A DNA stretch of 13,658 bases from Thermococcus sp. (lineage in GTDB: Archaea > Methanobacteriota_B > Thermococci > Thermococcales > Thermococcaceae): positions 1-13,658 of the forward strand of contig JAGGWM010000133.1 of the NCBI GenBank assembly GCA_021157445.1, given 5' to 3'. Of the stretch, positions 1 through 6,446 are shown piece by piece. Under the pieces are notes generated by a model, which ran no database searches, had not been told where the DNA came from, and saw only the letters and a program-made list of their open reading frames with translations. Both the position numbers and the translations under genes were made by a program. Each line of letters begins with the position of its first letter. Position 1 is the stretch's first letter.

Positions 1-33
1 AGATAGGGTTCACAGTGATAACGGGAAGCTTGC

Positions 34-99
34 TTTATAACTCTTTCCCTTCTTAAGCATAAGTCTAATTAAGGGATACGCAGAAAAGAGTGGGGGTGA
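34..99 (+). promoter_or_regulatory. Probable promoter and ribosome site of the aminopeptidase-GTPase pair
   Basis: A TTTATAA element lies at 34-40, which would place transcription start near 62 and give a leader of about 40 bases. A weaker AT-rich stretch (TAATTAAG, about 67-74) is an alternative TATA. The ribosome site GGGGGTGA (92-99) precedes the ATG at 104 by four bases. Nothing else recognisable lies between 1 and 33, and no upstream gene is visible at the left edge. Confidence 0.45.
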
Positions 100-103
100 A
101 AAG

Positions 104-1156
104 ATGAAGCTAATCGATGTATCAAGAGCGGTTATGGAACATGTCTTGGGGATTGAGGAAGGAGAAGAAATTTTAATAGTAACGAATCCCGGCGAAGCCC
201 TTGAGATCTCCTTGAGCCTCTTTGAAGCTGCTAGGGAGTTCAAGGCAAAGCCAGCCGTAATAGTGCAGGGTGTAAAGGGGACTTTAGACTACGCAGAGAG
301 AGCCGTTATAGAGGCCATAAAATCAGAGCCGGATATTGTGATATCAATAAGTGAAAAAAAGCTTGGAAAAGATCCTCACGGCATCAACATTGGATATTTG
401 GGCAGAGATAACAAAAAATATACCCATATTTTTGAGAAGCTGTTGAGGGGGGACAAAAGAATAAGGGCTTTCTGGAGCCCGGGGATAACCAAAGAGATGT
501 ATCTGCGCAGCGTTCCTATAGATTATGAAAAGCTTAGAGAAGAGGCAAAAATACTTGCAGAACTTCTGGAAAAGGGGAAAGAGGTTCACATAACAAGCGA
601 AAAAGGAACAGACCTGCGGATAAGCATTGAAGGTAGAAAGCCTCTAAAAGACGATGGGGACTTCAGAAAGCCGGGAAGAGGAGGAAATCTTCCTGCGGGG
701 GAAGTGTTCATATCCCCAGCAATCGGGAAAAGTGAAGGTGTAATCGTTTTTGACGGAACTTTAGGCCTTGGAGGAGAGAGCATTATCCCAAAAGACCCGG
801 TCAAGGTTTATGTGGAGAATGGGTTTGTCACAAAGATTGTGGGGGGAGAAGAGGCTAAGAAACTCGAAGAAGCCATAAGAAAAGCCGAAAAAATGGCAGT
901 TAAGATTGAAAAGGAAGAATACGCAAAGAACTCTTGGCATCTTGGAGAGCTGGGCATAGGGCTTAACCCCAAAGCCCAGATGTCAGGAAAACTACTGGAA
1001 GACGAGAAGATCAGGAAAACTATTCATATAGCCATAGGGGCAAATTACGACAACGATGCTCCAGCTCTGAACCATTATGACTGTCTGATTTGGCACCCTA
1101 CGGTAGAGATCGACGGGGAAATCATCATGAAAAGAGGGGAATTTACAATATTTTGA
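104..1156 (+). CDS. M29-type metallo-aminopeptidase
   Basis: This 350-residue protein resembles the M29 (thermophilic aminopeptidase, AmpS/PepS/aminopeptidase T) family, which removes N-terminal residues from peptides in the cytoplasm using a two-metal centre. The C-terminal half carries the family pattern of metal ligands: E200 in LPAGEVFISP, E282 in HLGELGIGLNP, H308 in KTIHIAIG, and H324 and D326 in LNHYD. The N-terminal half is a less conserved alpha/beta domain. It is shorter than bacterial members, which run to about 410 residues, but all five expected ligands are present, so it should be active. The ATG at 104 has a strong GGGGGTGA site. The GTPase gene starts 9 bases after this stop, and its ribosome site overlaps the stop, which suggests co-transcription. 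Family assignment is by motif recognition; substrate preference cannot be read from the sequence. Confidence 0.85.
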   Translation: MKLIDVSRAVMEHVLGIEEGEEILIVTNPGEALEISLSLFEAAREFKAKPAVIVQGVKGTLDYAERAVIEAIKSEPDIVISISEKKLGKDPHGINIGYLGRDNKKYTHIFEKLLRGDKRIRAFWSPGITKEMYLRSVPIDYEKLREEAKILAELLEKGKEVHITSEKGTDLRISIEGRKPLKDDGDFRKPGRGGNLPAGEVFISPAIGKSEGVIVFDGTLGLGGESIIPKDPVKVYVENGFVTKIVGGEEAKKLEEAIRKAEKMAVKIEKEEYAKNSWHLGELGIGLNPKAQMSGKLLEDEKIRKTIHIAIGANYDNDAPALNHYDCLIWHPTVEIDGEIIMKRGEFTIF

Positions 1157-1165
1157 GGTGATAGC

Positions 1166-2359
1166 ATGGAAATTGGAGTTGTAGGAAAACCAAACGTGGG
1201 AAAATCCACATTCTTTGCTGCCGCAACCCTCGTAGATGTGCAGATAGCTAATTATCCATTCACCACAATAGAAGCAAACATAGGGGTTAGCTATGCAACC
1301 GCAGAACATCCTTGTAAAGAACTTAAGTGTAAGCCAAACCCACAGAATTACCAGTACAAAAATGGAATTGCCCTCATTCCAATAAAGATGATAGACGTTG
1401 CTGGATTAGTTCCTGGAGCCCATGAAGGAAGAGGCTTGGGAAACAAATTCCTGGACGATTTAAGGATGGCATCTGCTTTAATACACGTAGTCGATGCAAC
1501 TGGAAAGACAGACGCTGAAGGACAGCCAACGGATTATCATGATCCAGTCAAGGATATAGAATTTCTGGAAATGGAAATAGACTACTGGGTGTATGGAATT
1601 TTAAGAAAAAACTGGGAGAAATTTGCCAAGAGAATAAAAATGCAGGGTCTAAAGCTTTCCAAGGCAATAGCTGACCAGCTTACCGGAATTGGTGTTAGTG
1701 AGGATGATGTACTTGATGCCATGCATAGAGTAAACCTAAGTGACGATCCAACAAAATGGAGCGAGGAAGAGCTGTTTAACTTTGTGCGAGAGCTCAGGAA
1801 AATAAACAAGCCCATAATAATAGCCGCAAACAAAGCTGATGCAGCAGACGAGGAAGAGATAAAACGCTTAATTCGGGAGGGGGAGAAAAGAGGGTACATA
1901 GTAGTGCCCACATCAGCAGTAGCTGAACTAACACTTAGAAAAGCCGCAAAAGCTGGATATATCGATTACATTCCGGGCTCAGGGGATTTTAGGGTCTTAA
2001 AACCTTTGAATGAAAAGCAGAAACATGGATTAGAGCTCATTAGAGAAAAAGTGCTCAACAGATTTGGTTCCACCGGGGTTCAAGAGGTAATAAACAAGGC
2101 AGTTTTTGACCTTCTCCAGTTAATTCCCGTATATCCAGTAGAAGATGAGCACAAGCTAACGGATCAATTTGGAAATGTTCTACCCCATGTATTCCTGATG
2201 AAAAAGGGCTCTACACCAAGGAACCTTGCATTTAAAGTGCATACTGATTTGGGAAGAACCTTTCTATATGCCATCAATGCCAAAACTCACAGAAGGGTCG
2301 GGGAAGATTATGAGCTCCAGTTCAACGATATCATAAAGATAGTTGCCACCGCTAGGTGA
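1166..2359 (+). CDS. ychF: YchF/OLA1-like TRAFAC GTPase with C-terminal TGS domain
   Basis: This is a 397-residue cytoplasmic P-loop NTPase of the Obg/YchF group, widespread in archaea and linked by family to ribosomes and translation. Visible G motifs are G1 GKPNVGKS (7-14), the switch I region YPFTTIEAN (30-38), G3 DVAG (77-80) followed by the glycine-rich EGRGLGNKF, G4 NKAD (222-225) and G5 TSA (249-251). A helical insert occupies about 130-215, and a TGS-like beta domain about 325-396 ends the protein. The G4 motif is a canonical guanine-recognition NKxD, unlike the altered G4 that lets bacterial YchF and human OLA1 prefer ATP, so GTP is the likely nucleotide. The AGGTGA site (1156-1161) overlaps the upstream stop codon. 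Its 3' end faces the CYTH gene with three bases between the stops. Confidence 0.92.
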   Translation: MEIGVVGKPNVGKSTFFAAATLVDVQIANYPFTTIEANIGVSYATAEHPCKELKCKPNPQNYQYKNGIALIPIKMIDVAGLVPGAHEGRGLGNKFLDDLRMASALIHVVDATGKTDAEGQPTDYHDPVKDIEFLEMEIDYWVYGILRKNWEKFAKRIKMQGLKLSKAIADQLTGIGVSEDDVLDAMHRVNLSDDPTKWSEEELFNFVRELRKINKPIIIAANKADAADEEEIKRLIREGEKRGYIVVPTSAVAELTLRKAAKAGYIDYIPGSGDFRVLKPLNEKQKHGLELIREKVLNRFGSTGVQEVINKAVFDLLQLIPVYPVEDEHKLTDQFGNVLPHVFLMKKGSTPRNLAFKVHTDLGRTFLYAINAKTHRRVGEDYELQFNDIIKIVATAR

Positions 2360-2362
2360 GCT

Positions 2363-2890
2363 TCAGATTTTTATTTTTTTACCATCTCCGGAAGCGTCCT
2401 TTATAAGCTCTTGATAAAGCCTGGGCTCCACATTCTCCTCTTTCAGGCCAAGTTTCTTCGCAACTTCCCATATTTCTCTTTTTGCTTCCTCCACATCCTC
2501 ACTTATGACCTCGATGTCCAGAAAATCCCCAAGCCCCTCAACTCGGTTTAGCTCAAAAGTAACGTTTCCAAGCCTGTAAACGTATCGATACTTCTTAACC
2601 CATATATCTTCTTTAAATCCTAAACGCTTTAGGATTTCCCTGGTTTTATCAAAGTCCTCTACCTTAACCTCTATCTCATCAAATTCCTCATTTCTTTTGT
2701 CTTTGATCTCCTTGTATCCCAGAATCACTTCGCCTGTATTTACAATACGCCTAATGCGGAGAAGGTCAGGCAAAGGTAGGGCAAAGTAGAGGTCTTCCTG
2801 AACTTCTTCCCTAACGAGCTCGGCTCCAAGTCTCTCTATCTTTTCCTTTACCTCGTCAAAGAGAACTTTGAACTTCACTTCGACCTCCAT
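2363..2890 (-). CDS. CYTH-fold protein (class IV adenylate cyclase/triphosphatase-like)
   Basis: This 175-residue protein belongs to the CYTH superfamily (CyaB class IV adenylate cyclase and thiamine triphosphatase), whose members bind triphosphate substrates in a beta tunnel with divalent metal. The N-terminal signature ExExK is present as E2, E4 and K6. Basic residues R45, R47, R48 and K60 and the acidic strand around E73-E75 fit the tunnel. The GLGDFLDIE segment (119-127) is the characteristic late motif carrying acidic metal ligands. The length is typical for the CyaB-like archaeal group. Whether it makes cAMP, hydrolyses a triphosphate or does something else is not decided by sequence, since archaeal members are mostly uncharacterised. 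The ATG at 2890 has a GGAGG site (about 2897-2901) overlapping the end of the Lrp gene, whose stop is one base upstream, so it is the last gene of a ubiX-lrp-CYTH operon. Confidence 0.88.
   Translation of the reverse strand: MEVEVKFKVLFDEVKEKIERLGAELVREEVQEDLYFALPLPDLLRIRRIVNTGEVILGYKEIKDKRNEEFDEIEVKVEDFDKTREILKRLGFKEDIWVKKYRYVYRLGNVTFELNRVEGLGDFLDIEVISEDVEEAKREIWEVAKKLGLKEENVEPRLYQELIKDASGDGKKIKI
2368..2380 (+). terminator. U-rich terminator of the GTPase transcript
   Basis: On the plus strand, TTTTTATTTTTTT begins nine bases after the GTPase stop. Runs of T are sufficient intrinsic terminators in Thermococcales. The run lies inside the opposing gene, where its complement encodes the Lys/Ile-rich end (KKIKI) of the CYTH protein. 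Confidence 0.6.
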
Positions 2891-2891
2891 A

Positions 2892-3374
2892 TTAAACCTC
2901 CGGGAGTAGTCCTTTAATATCCTCTCCCTTCTTGAACTCCGCTATTGGATAAACCACAATTTCCCGCACACTTGGTACGCTTTTTATATTCTCCTCGATG
3001 AACGCACTTAACTCCTTTTTTGTTTCTGCACCAACGAGGGCAACTATCTTATCGTCCTCTGTTTTTGCTACCAGAAGGACATTAGGAAGCATTGCAAGGT
3101 TTTTTGACACATATTCAAGGTACCTTCCCAAGAAATCCTCTATTACGGGCTTTTCTATCCCTAAGACTATGAAAGCAACCTCCTTTGGTCTTGCAACTTC
3201 GCCTAAGACTATTGTGTACTTCTCTATAACTCCCTTTTCAATAAGCTTCTTTATTCTGAAGTGTATGGTGGATTCTGGCTTGCCTAACCTCTCACTAATC
3301 TCAGAAATTGTCGCCCTACCATCTTCCTTAAGCACCTTTAAAATTGCCCTATCCAAGTCGTCCAAATATATCAC
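2892..3374 (-). CDS. Lrp/AsnC-family transcription regulator
   Basis: This is a DNA-binding regulator of the Lrp/AsnC (feast/famine) family. Residues 1-60 form a winged helix-turn-helix, with LDDLDRAILKVLKEDGRATISEISERLG followed by the recognition helix around ESTIHFRIKKLIEKGVI. The remainder is a RAM-type alpha/beta domain expected to control oligomerisation and effector binding. I place the start at a GTG at 3374, giving 160 residues, because a GGGGTGA site (3386-3380) lies exactly five bases before it, matching the spacing seen throughout this window. A GTG at 3383 would add three residues and overlap ubiX. The gene sits between ubiX and the CYTH gene with near-zero spacing, so it is probably autoregulated with them or is a distal passenger. 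Effector and targets cannot be inferred. Confidence 0.88.
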   Translation of the reverse strand: MIYLDDLDRAILKVLKEDGRATISEISERLGKPESTIHFRIKKLIEKGVIEKYTIVLGEVARPKEVAFIVLGIEKPVIEDFLGRYLEYVSKNLAMLPNVLLVAKTEDDKIVALVGAETKKELSAFIEENIKSVPSVREIVVYPIAEFKKGEDIKGLLPEV

Positions 3375-3375
3375 C

Positions 3376-3909
3376 TTACTCACCCCATCGTTTGTACAAA
3401 TTATGGGGTATGCTGAGAATATCTAAAATTTTTCCAATTATAAAATTAACGATATCGTCCAAATTTTTAGGCCTATGATAATATCCTGGAGAAGCTGGCA
3501 TAACAATAGCTCCGGCTTGTGTAACTTTCAACATGTTTTGGATATGTACCAAGTTTAGTGGAGTCTCCCTTATCAACAATACTACCTTTCTGCGTTCTTT
3601 TAGAGCAACATCAGCAGCTCTTGTAATGAGGTTATCAGCATACCCGTTGGCTATAGCACTCAGTGTTTTCATTGAGCATGGGGCCACGACGAGAGCATCA
3701 AACATATAGGAGCCGGAAGCTATTGGTGCAAAAAGATCATCCTCCTTAAAGTCAGGCTTAAAGTCAACCCCTATTTCATGCTTTATAACCTTCAAAGCTG
3801 TCTCTGAAGCAACACTAATAACATCATGACCCAAGTCGTTTAGAATTTCAATCAATCGAATCCCATAAACAACCCCGCTAGCCCCAGTAATGGCAACCAC
3901 GATTTTCAT
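3376..3909 (-). CDS. ubiX: UbiX-family flavin prenyltransferase
   Basis: UbiX joins a dimethylallyl group to FMN, making the prenylated FMN cofactor used by UbiD-type decarboxylases. This 177-residue cytoplasmic flavoprotein shows the FMN-binding start AITGASG (6-12), the VASETA segment (33-38), the [16 protein letters not shown] flavin-site loop (74-89), [15 protein letters not shown] (93-107) and RETPLN (114-119), then [10 protein letters not shown] (138-147). All are family hallmarks and the length is normal. The ATG at 3909 has GGTGA at 3920-3916. It heads the ubiX-lrp-CYTH operon and is divergent from dacZ. No ubiD partner lies in this window. In Thermococcales the protein may serve a UbiD-like decarboxylase elsewhere; that link is inference. 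Confidence 0.93.
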   Translation of the reverse strand: MKIVVAITGASGVVYGIRLIEILNDLGHDVISVASETALKVIKHEIGVDFKPDFKEDDLFAPIASGSYMFDALVVAPCSMKTLSAIANGYADNLITRAADVALKERRKVVLLIRETPLNLVHIQNMLKVTQAGAIVMPASPGYYHRPKNLDDIVNFIIGKILDILSIPHNLYKRWGE

Positions 3910-3915
3910 AACTCT

Positions 3916-4007
3916 TCACCGTTTTAAGCATTTTTACGTTTAGGTACTTAAAATACTTTGTGTGAATTCTATGGCAGATACGTTGCTTTTCGAAATAATG
4001 TTTATAA
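3916..4007. promoter_or_regulatory. Divergent promoter region of ubiX and dacZ
   Basis: On the minus strand a TATTTTAAG element (3955-3947) precedes the ubiX ribosome site GGTGA (3920-3916); a start of transcription near 3925 would leave a leader of about 15 bases. On the plus strand TTTATAA (4001-4007), with a purine-rich CGAAATAATG before it, puts dacZ transcription start near 4030, just before its AGGTG site (4033-4037). No clear operator was found between them. Confidence 0.6.
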
Positions 4008-4042
4008 GGTTGAGTTGCCCATATTTACACTCAGGTGTAAAG

Positions 4043-4840
4043 ATGAAGGAAAATGACTATGCCGAAGTGCTCCTCAAAAAAGCCCTAGAGCTCACAAGGC
4101 TCTTGGATGCTAAAGCCTTAGTTGTTATTGGTATAGAACCAAAAAAACCTCCCAAAGTGGATGTACCTGTTCTTCTGGTCGGTAAGGAATCAGATAAACA
4201 TTATTCTCTTAAAACTCTCCCTTTACCCCTTTCAATGGGAACCAAGAATCTCGTAAATCTGGCCTCAAGTTTTATGATTGCCGAGGGGATAATTGAAGAA
4301 GGAGAAACGTTCATATATGTGACTCCATCCACATTAGGCATCAGAAAGGCCAAAAAGACTGTAGAAGTTAAAGATGAGTTTCTTTCTCAAATTGAACATG
4401 TCTTCCAAGAAGTCCTTGAACTTGCTATAGAGTTGAGCTTTGAGGGCAGAGAAGGAAAGCCAGTAGGGACGATATTTGTAATAGGAGACACGAGGAACGT
4501 TATGAAACACTCCCATCAGATGGTGCCAAACCCCTTTAAGGGATACAAGATAAATATCTTTGATAAGGGGAGCAAAGAAATCATAAAGGAATTTGCCTTT
4601 TTAGATGGGGCTTTCGTTATAAGCAAGTCCGGTAGAGTATTATGTGCAGGAAGATACCTAGACATTGATTTTAAGAGGGTGAGCGTGAACATACCCTCCG
4701 GGCTGGGAAGCAGACACCTGGCAGCAGCGGGAATCTCAAAAGTTACGAAGGCAATTGCAATAACGGTCTCAGAGAGTGGGATAGTTAGGGTATTCAAAGA
4801 TGGAAAAATAATATTCGAATACAATCCAAGACTGGATTAA
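4043..4840 (+). CDS. dacZ: Diadenylate cyclase, archaeal DacZ type (DisA_N domain)
   Basis: The C-terminal half is a DAC (DisA_N) domain that condenses two ATP into cyclic di-AMP, a second messenger tied in archaea and bacteria to osmotic and potassium balance. The two family motifs are visible: DGA (188-190) in FLDGAFVISKSGRVL, and GLGSRHLAAAGIS (220-232), corresponding to the bacterial RHR block but reading RHL here. SESG (243-246) follows. The N-terminal half (1-110) is an alpha/beta domain of the kind that precedes DAC in archaeal DacZ, with VTPSTLGIRKAKK near its end. There are no membrane segments, so it is cytoplasmic. The start is the ATG at 4043 (265 residues), with AGGTG five bases before it. 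An in-frame ATG at 3962 would add 27 residues, but that stretch contains the TATA box and so lies upstream of the transcript. Confidence 0.88.
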   Translation: MKENDYAEVLLKKALELTRLLDAKALVVIGIEPKKPPKVDVPVLLVGKESDKHYSLKTLPLPLSMGTKNLVNLASSFMIAEGIIEEGETFIYVTPSTLGIRKAKKTVEVKDEFLSQIEHVFQEVLELAIELSFEGREGKPVGTIFVIGDTRNVMKHSHQMVPNPFKGYKINIFDKGSKEIIKEFAFLDGAFVISKSGRVLCAGRYLDIDFKRVSVNIPSGLGSRHLAAAGISKVTKAIAITVSESGIVRVFKDGKIIFEYNPRLD

Positions 4841-4844
4841 AAAA
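4839..4844 (-). terminator. T-run terminator of the nucleotidyltransferase gene
   Basis: On the minus strand TTATTTTTTAA spans about 4847-4837, starting some seven bases after the nucleotidyltransferase stop codon. It overlaps the last codon and stop of the convergent dacZ gene, and is a plausible archaeal T-run terminator. Confidence 0.45.
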
Positions 4845-4853
4845 TAAGGAAGT

Positions 4854-6095
4854 TCAGAAGAGCCACTGGTTCTCTATACACTCGTCACATGGTGGCTTCT
4901 CTGCTGCTATGGCTTTGAATTTTGAGTATATACACTCCGGCAGTCCTAAGGGACATCTTTCTGGGGTAAGTTCCGGCCTTACTTTGGTCGGGTCGAGTTT
5001 TATCTTTAGATAAGCCTCGTACTCCTCAACTTTCTTCCATGGAAGTACCTTTGCACCGTATATCACAAGGTTGTCGTAAATCTTTGCATAGTCCCCAATT
5101 ACTGCATTCTCTTTTATGATGACGTTTTTACCAACGACGACGCCTTCTCCGAGAATTGAATCCTTAAGCTCACTTCTCTCCCTTATTATGTCGTGCCCCA
5201 AGAGTATTGATCTCTTCAGGTATGCTTTGTCCTCTATAATCGTGTTTGGCCCTATGTATGTGTAGGCTTTAATTTTAACCCCATGTCCTATTTTGACGCC
5301 CCTATCGATATACACTGGCCCCTGTATCTCAACATCTTCTGGCACTTCAGCCCCTTCTTTTACCGTGTAATATCCGTTATTTTTAGCTATTTCATCTAGG
5401 ACAACTTGGTGAGCATAGAAGAAGTCTTCTGGAGTTCCGAGATCAATCCAATAGTTCTCCCTCGGCATCATGTAACCATAAACCTGACCTTGGCTTACAA
5501 GCCTTGGAAGAATCTCCCTCTCAAAGTATGTCTCCTTTCCTTTGGGTATCTCTTCCAGAACTTCTTTGTTAACCATATAGATTCCTGCATCTACTATATT
5601 GCTCTTGGGCTTTAGAGGCTTTTCCTCGAAGTCAACTATCTTTCCTTCCTCGTCTGTAATGACCACACCGTATTTCTCCGGGTCGTAGACCTTTGTAAGG
5701 GCTACTGTAACAAGACCATCATTTTCTTTGTGTGCCTTTATAAGCTCCTCAAAGTTGAAGTTAGTGAAGACGTCTCCATAAATAACCAAGAACTCCTCGC
5801 CTACAAACCCTTCAATGTTCTTAAGAGCCCCACCTGTTTCTAAGGGCATCGGGTCATTGACAAATCTGATATCCTTTGGATAATCGTTCATTTTGTCCTC
5901 TATAAACTCCCTAATCTCTCCTCTCATGTAGTGCACTGAAAGGATAACCTCGTCGATCTCTTTTATCTTCTCAAGGTTTTCAAGTATGTACTGGAGATTT
6001 GGTTTGCCAAGAACCGGGATCATGGGCTTTGGTCTCGTTGAAGAGAGTGGCCTTAATCTTGTTCCAAAACCACCGGCAAGAATGACCGCTTTCAT
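4854..6095 (-). CDS. Sugar-1-phosphate nucleotidyltransferase with beta-helix domain and four-Cys tail
   Basis: This 413-residue enzyme is of the mannose-1-phosphate guanylyltransferase/glucose-1-phosphate thymidylyltransferase class. It transfers a nucleotide onto a sugar 1-phosphate to give an NDP-sugar for glycans or compatible solutes. The N-terminal Rossmann domain (1-235) shows the signature LAGGFGTRLRPLSSTRPKPM (6-25), ETGGAL (86-91), the metal-binding YGD (106-108), EEKP (157-160), VDAGIY (168-173) and WIDLGTPED (216-224). Residues about 250-350 form a left-handed beta-helix of isoleucine/valine-rich hexapeptides. The last 40 residues are unusual: C381, C388, C403 and C406 form a Cys-X6-Cys-X14-Cys-X2-Cys pattern that could bind zinc or an Fe-S cluster. 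The ATG at 6095 has GGTGA four to five bases upstream. It is a single-gene unit between dacZ (convergent) and feoC. The exact nucleotide and sugar are not determined; GDP-mannose synthesis is a common annotation. Confidence 0.88.
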   Translation of the reverse strand: MKAVILAGGFGTRLRPLSSTRPKPMIPVLGKPNLQYILENLEKIKEIDEVILSVHYMRGEIREFIEDKMNDYPKDIRFVNDPMPLETGGALKNIEGFVGEEFLVIYGDVFTNFNFEELIKAHKENDGLVTVALTKVYDPEKYGVVITDEEGKIVDFEEKPLKPKSNIVDAGIYMVNKEVLEEIPKGKETYFEREILPRLVSQGQVYGYMMPRENYWIDLGTPEDFFYAHQVVLDEIAKNNGYYTVKEGAEVPEDVEIQGPVYIDRGVKIGHGVKIKAYTYIGPNTIIEDKAYLKRSILLGHDIIRERSELKDSILGEGVVVGKNVIIKENAVIGDYAKIYDNLVIYGAKVLPWKKVEEYEAYLKIKLDPTKVRPELTPERCPLGLPECIYSKFKAIAAEKPPCDECIENQWLF

Positions 6096-6126
6096 AGTAT
6101 CACCAATAATACATTAAACCATCACC

Positions 6127-6153
6127 TTAAATATTTTACGCGCATTAAATATT
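6127..6153 (-). promoter_or_regulatory. Promoter region of the nucleotidyltransferase gene with two TATA-like boxes
   Basis: The sequence TTAAATATT (plus-strand reading) occurs twice, at 6127-6135 and 6145-6153, 18 bases apart. The nearer copy sits about 26 bases before position 6104, right at the ribosome site of the gene starting at 6095, giving a very short leader. The farther copy could drive a second start. The stretch between feoC and this gene (6096-6176) holds nothing else I can identify. Confidence 0.5.
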
Positions 6154-6176
6154 CCCCTAATGAACAGCTTTTCAGG

Positions 6177-6434
6177 CTATGTACCCTTTTTATCACTCTT
6201 CTTAAGCTCATACAGGCTACCTTTAAAAACAATACAACTCCCTGGACAGATTTTCTTTAGGGGACAGCTCTGACATGAAGAGCTCATCTCGACTTTTTCC
6301 ACATAACCTAGGCTCTCGAGGATTTTTATGATCCCGTCCACTTCCTCCACCGTGAGATCTAGCCTCTCAGCTATCTCTTTGGATGTTCTTACCCCTTCCT
6401 TTATAAGTTCCAGCACATCGTCGAGCTTTCCCAT
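6177..6434 (-). CDS. feoC: FeoC-like winged-helix protein with four-cysteine cluster
   Basis: This is an 85-residue protein in the feoC position, immediately after feoB. Residues 1-48 form a small winged helix (LDDVLELIKEGVRTSKEIAERL, then a recognition helix in TVEEVDGIIKILESLGYVEKV). A cysteine loop follows: C54, C57, C63 and C67, spaced Cys-X2-Cys-X5-Cys-X3-Cys. Bacterial FeoC proteins carry a comparable Cys cluster that can hold an Fe-S centre, and they modulate FeoB stability or feo transcription. Here Fe-S or zinc binding and an iron or oxygen sensing role are inferred. I place the start at ATG 6434 because GGGTGA (6445-6440) lies five bases upstream. A GTG at 6443 overlaps that ribosome site. 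The 12-base gap from the feoB stop indicates translation from the same transcript. Confidence 0.8.
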   Translation of the reverse strand: MGKLDDVLELIKEGVRTSKEIAERLDLTVEEVDGIIKILESLGYVEKVEMSSSCQSCPLKKICPGSCIVFKGSLYELKKSDKKGT

Positions 6435-6446
6435 CCGCTTCACCCA

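Noticed and set aside
14..19. GTGATA as half of a Thermococcales glycolytic regulator site (TATCAC-N5-GTGATA)
   Set aside because: The partner TATCAC is missing at the required distance. The other GTGATA/TATCAC occurrences near gene starts are ordinary ribosome sites.
992..1309. Minus-strand 105-residue frame across the aminopeptidase-GTPase junction
   Set aside because: It is antisense to two well-supported genes, rich in Cys, Tyr and Trp in an unnatural pattern, and without a ribosome site.
3962..4042. N-terminal extension of dacZ from an in-frame ATG at 3962
   Set aside because: The stretch contains the TATA box and ribosome site of the gene and does not resemble the DacZ N-terminal domain.
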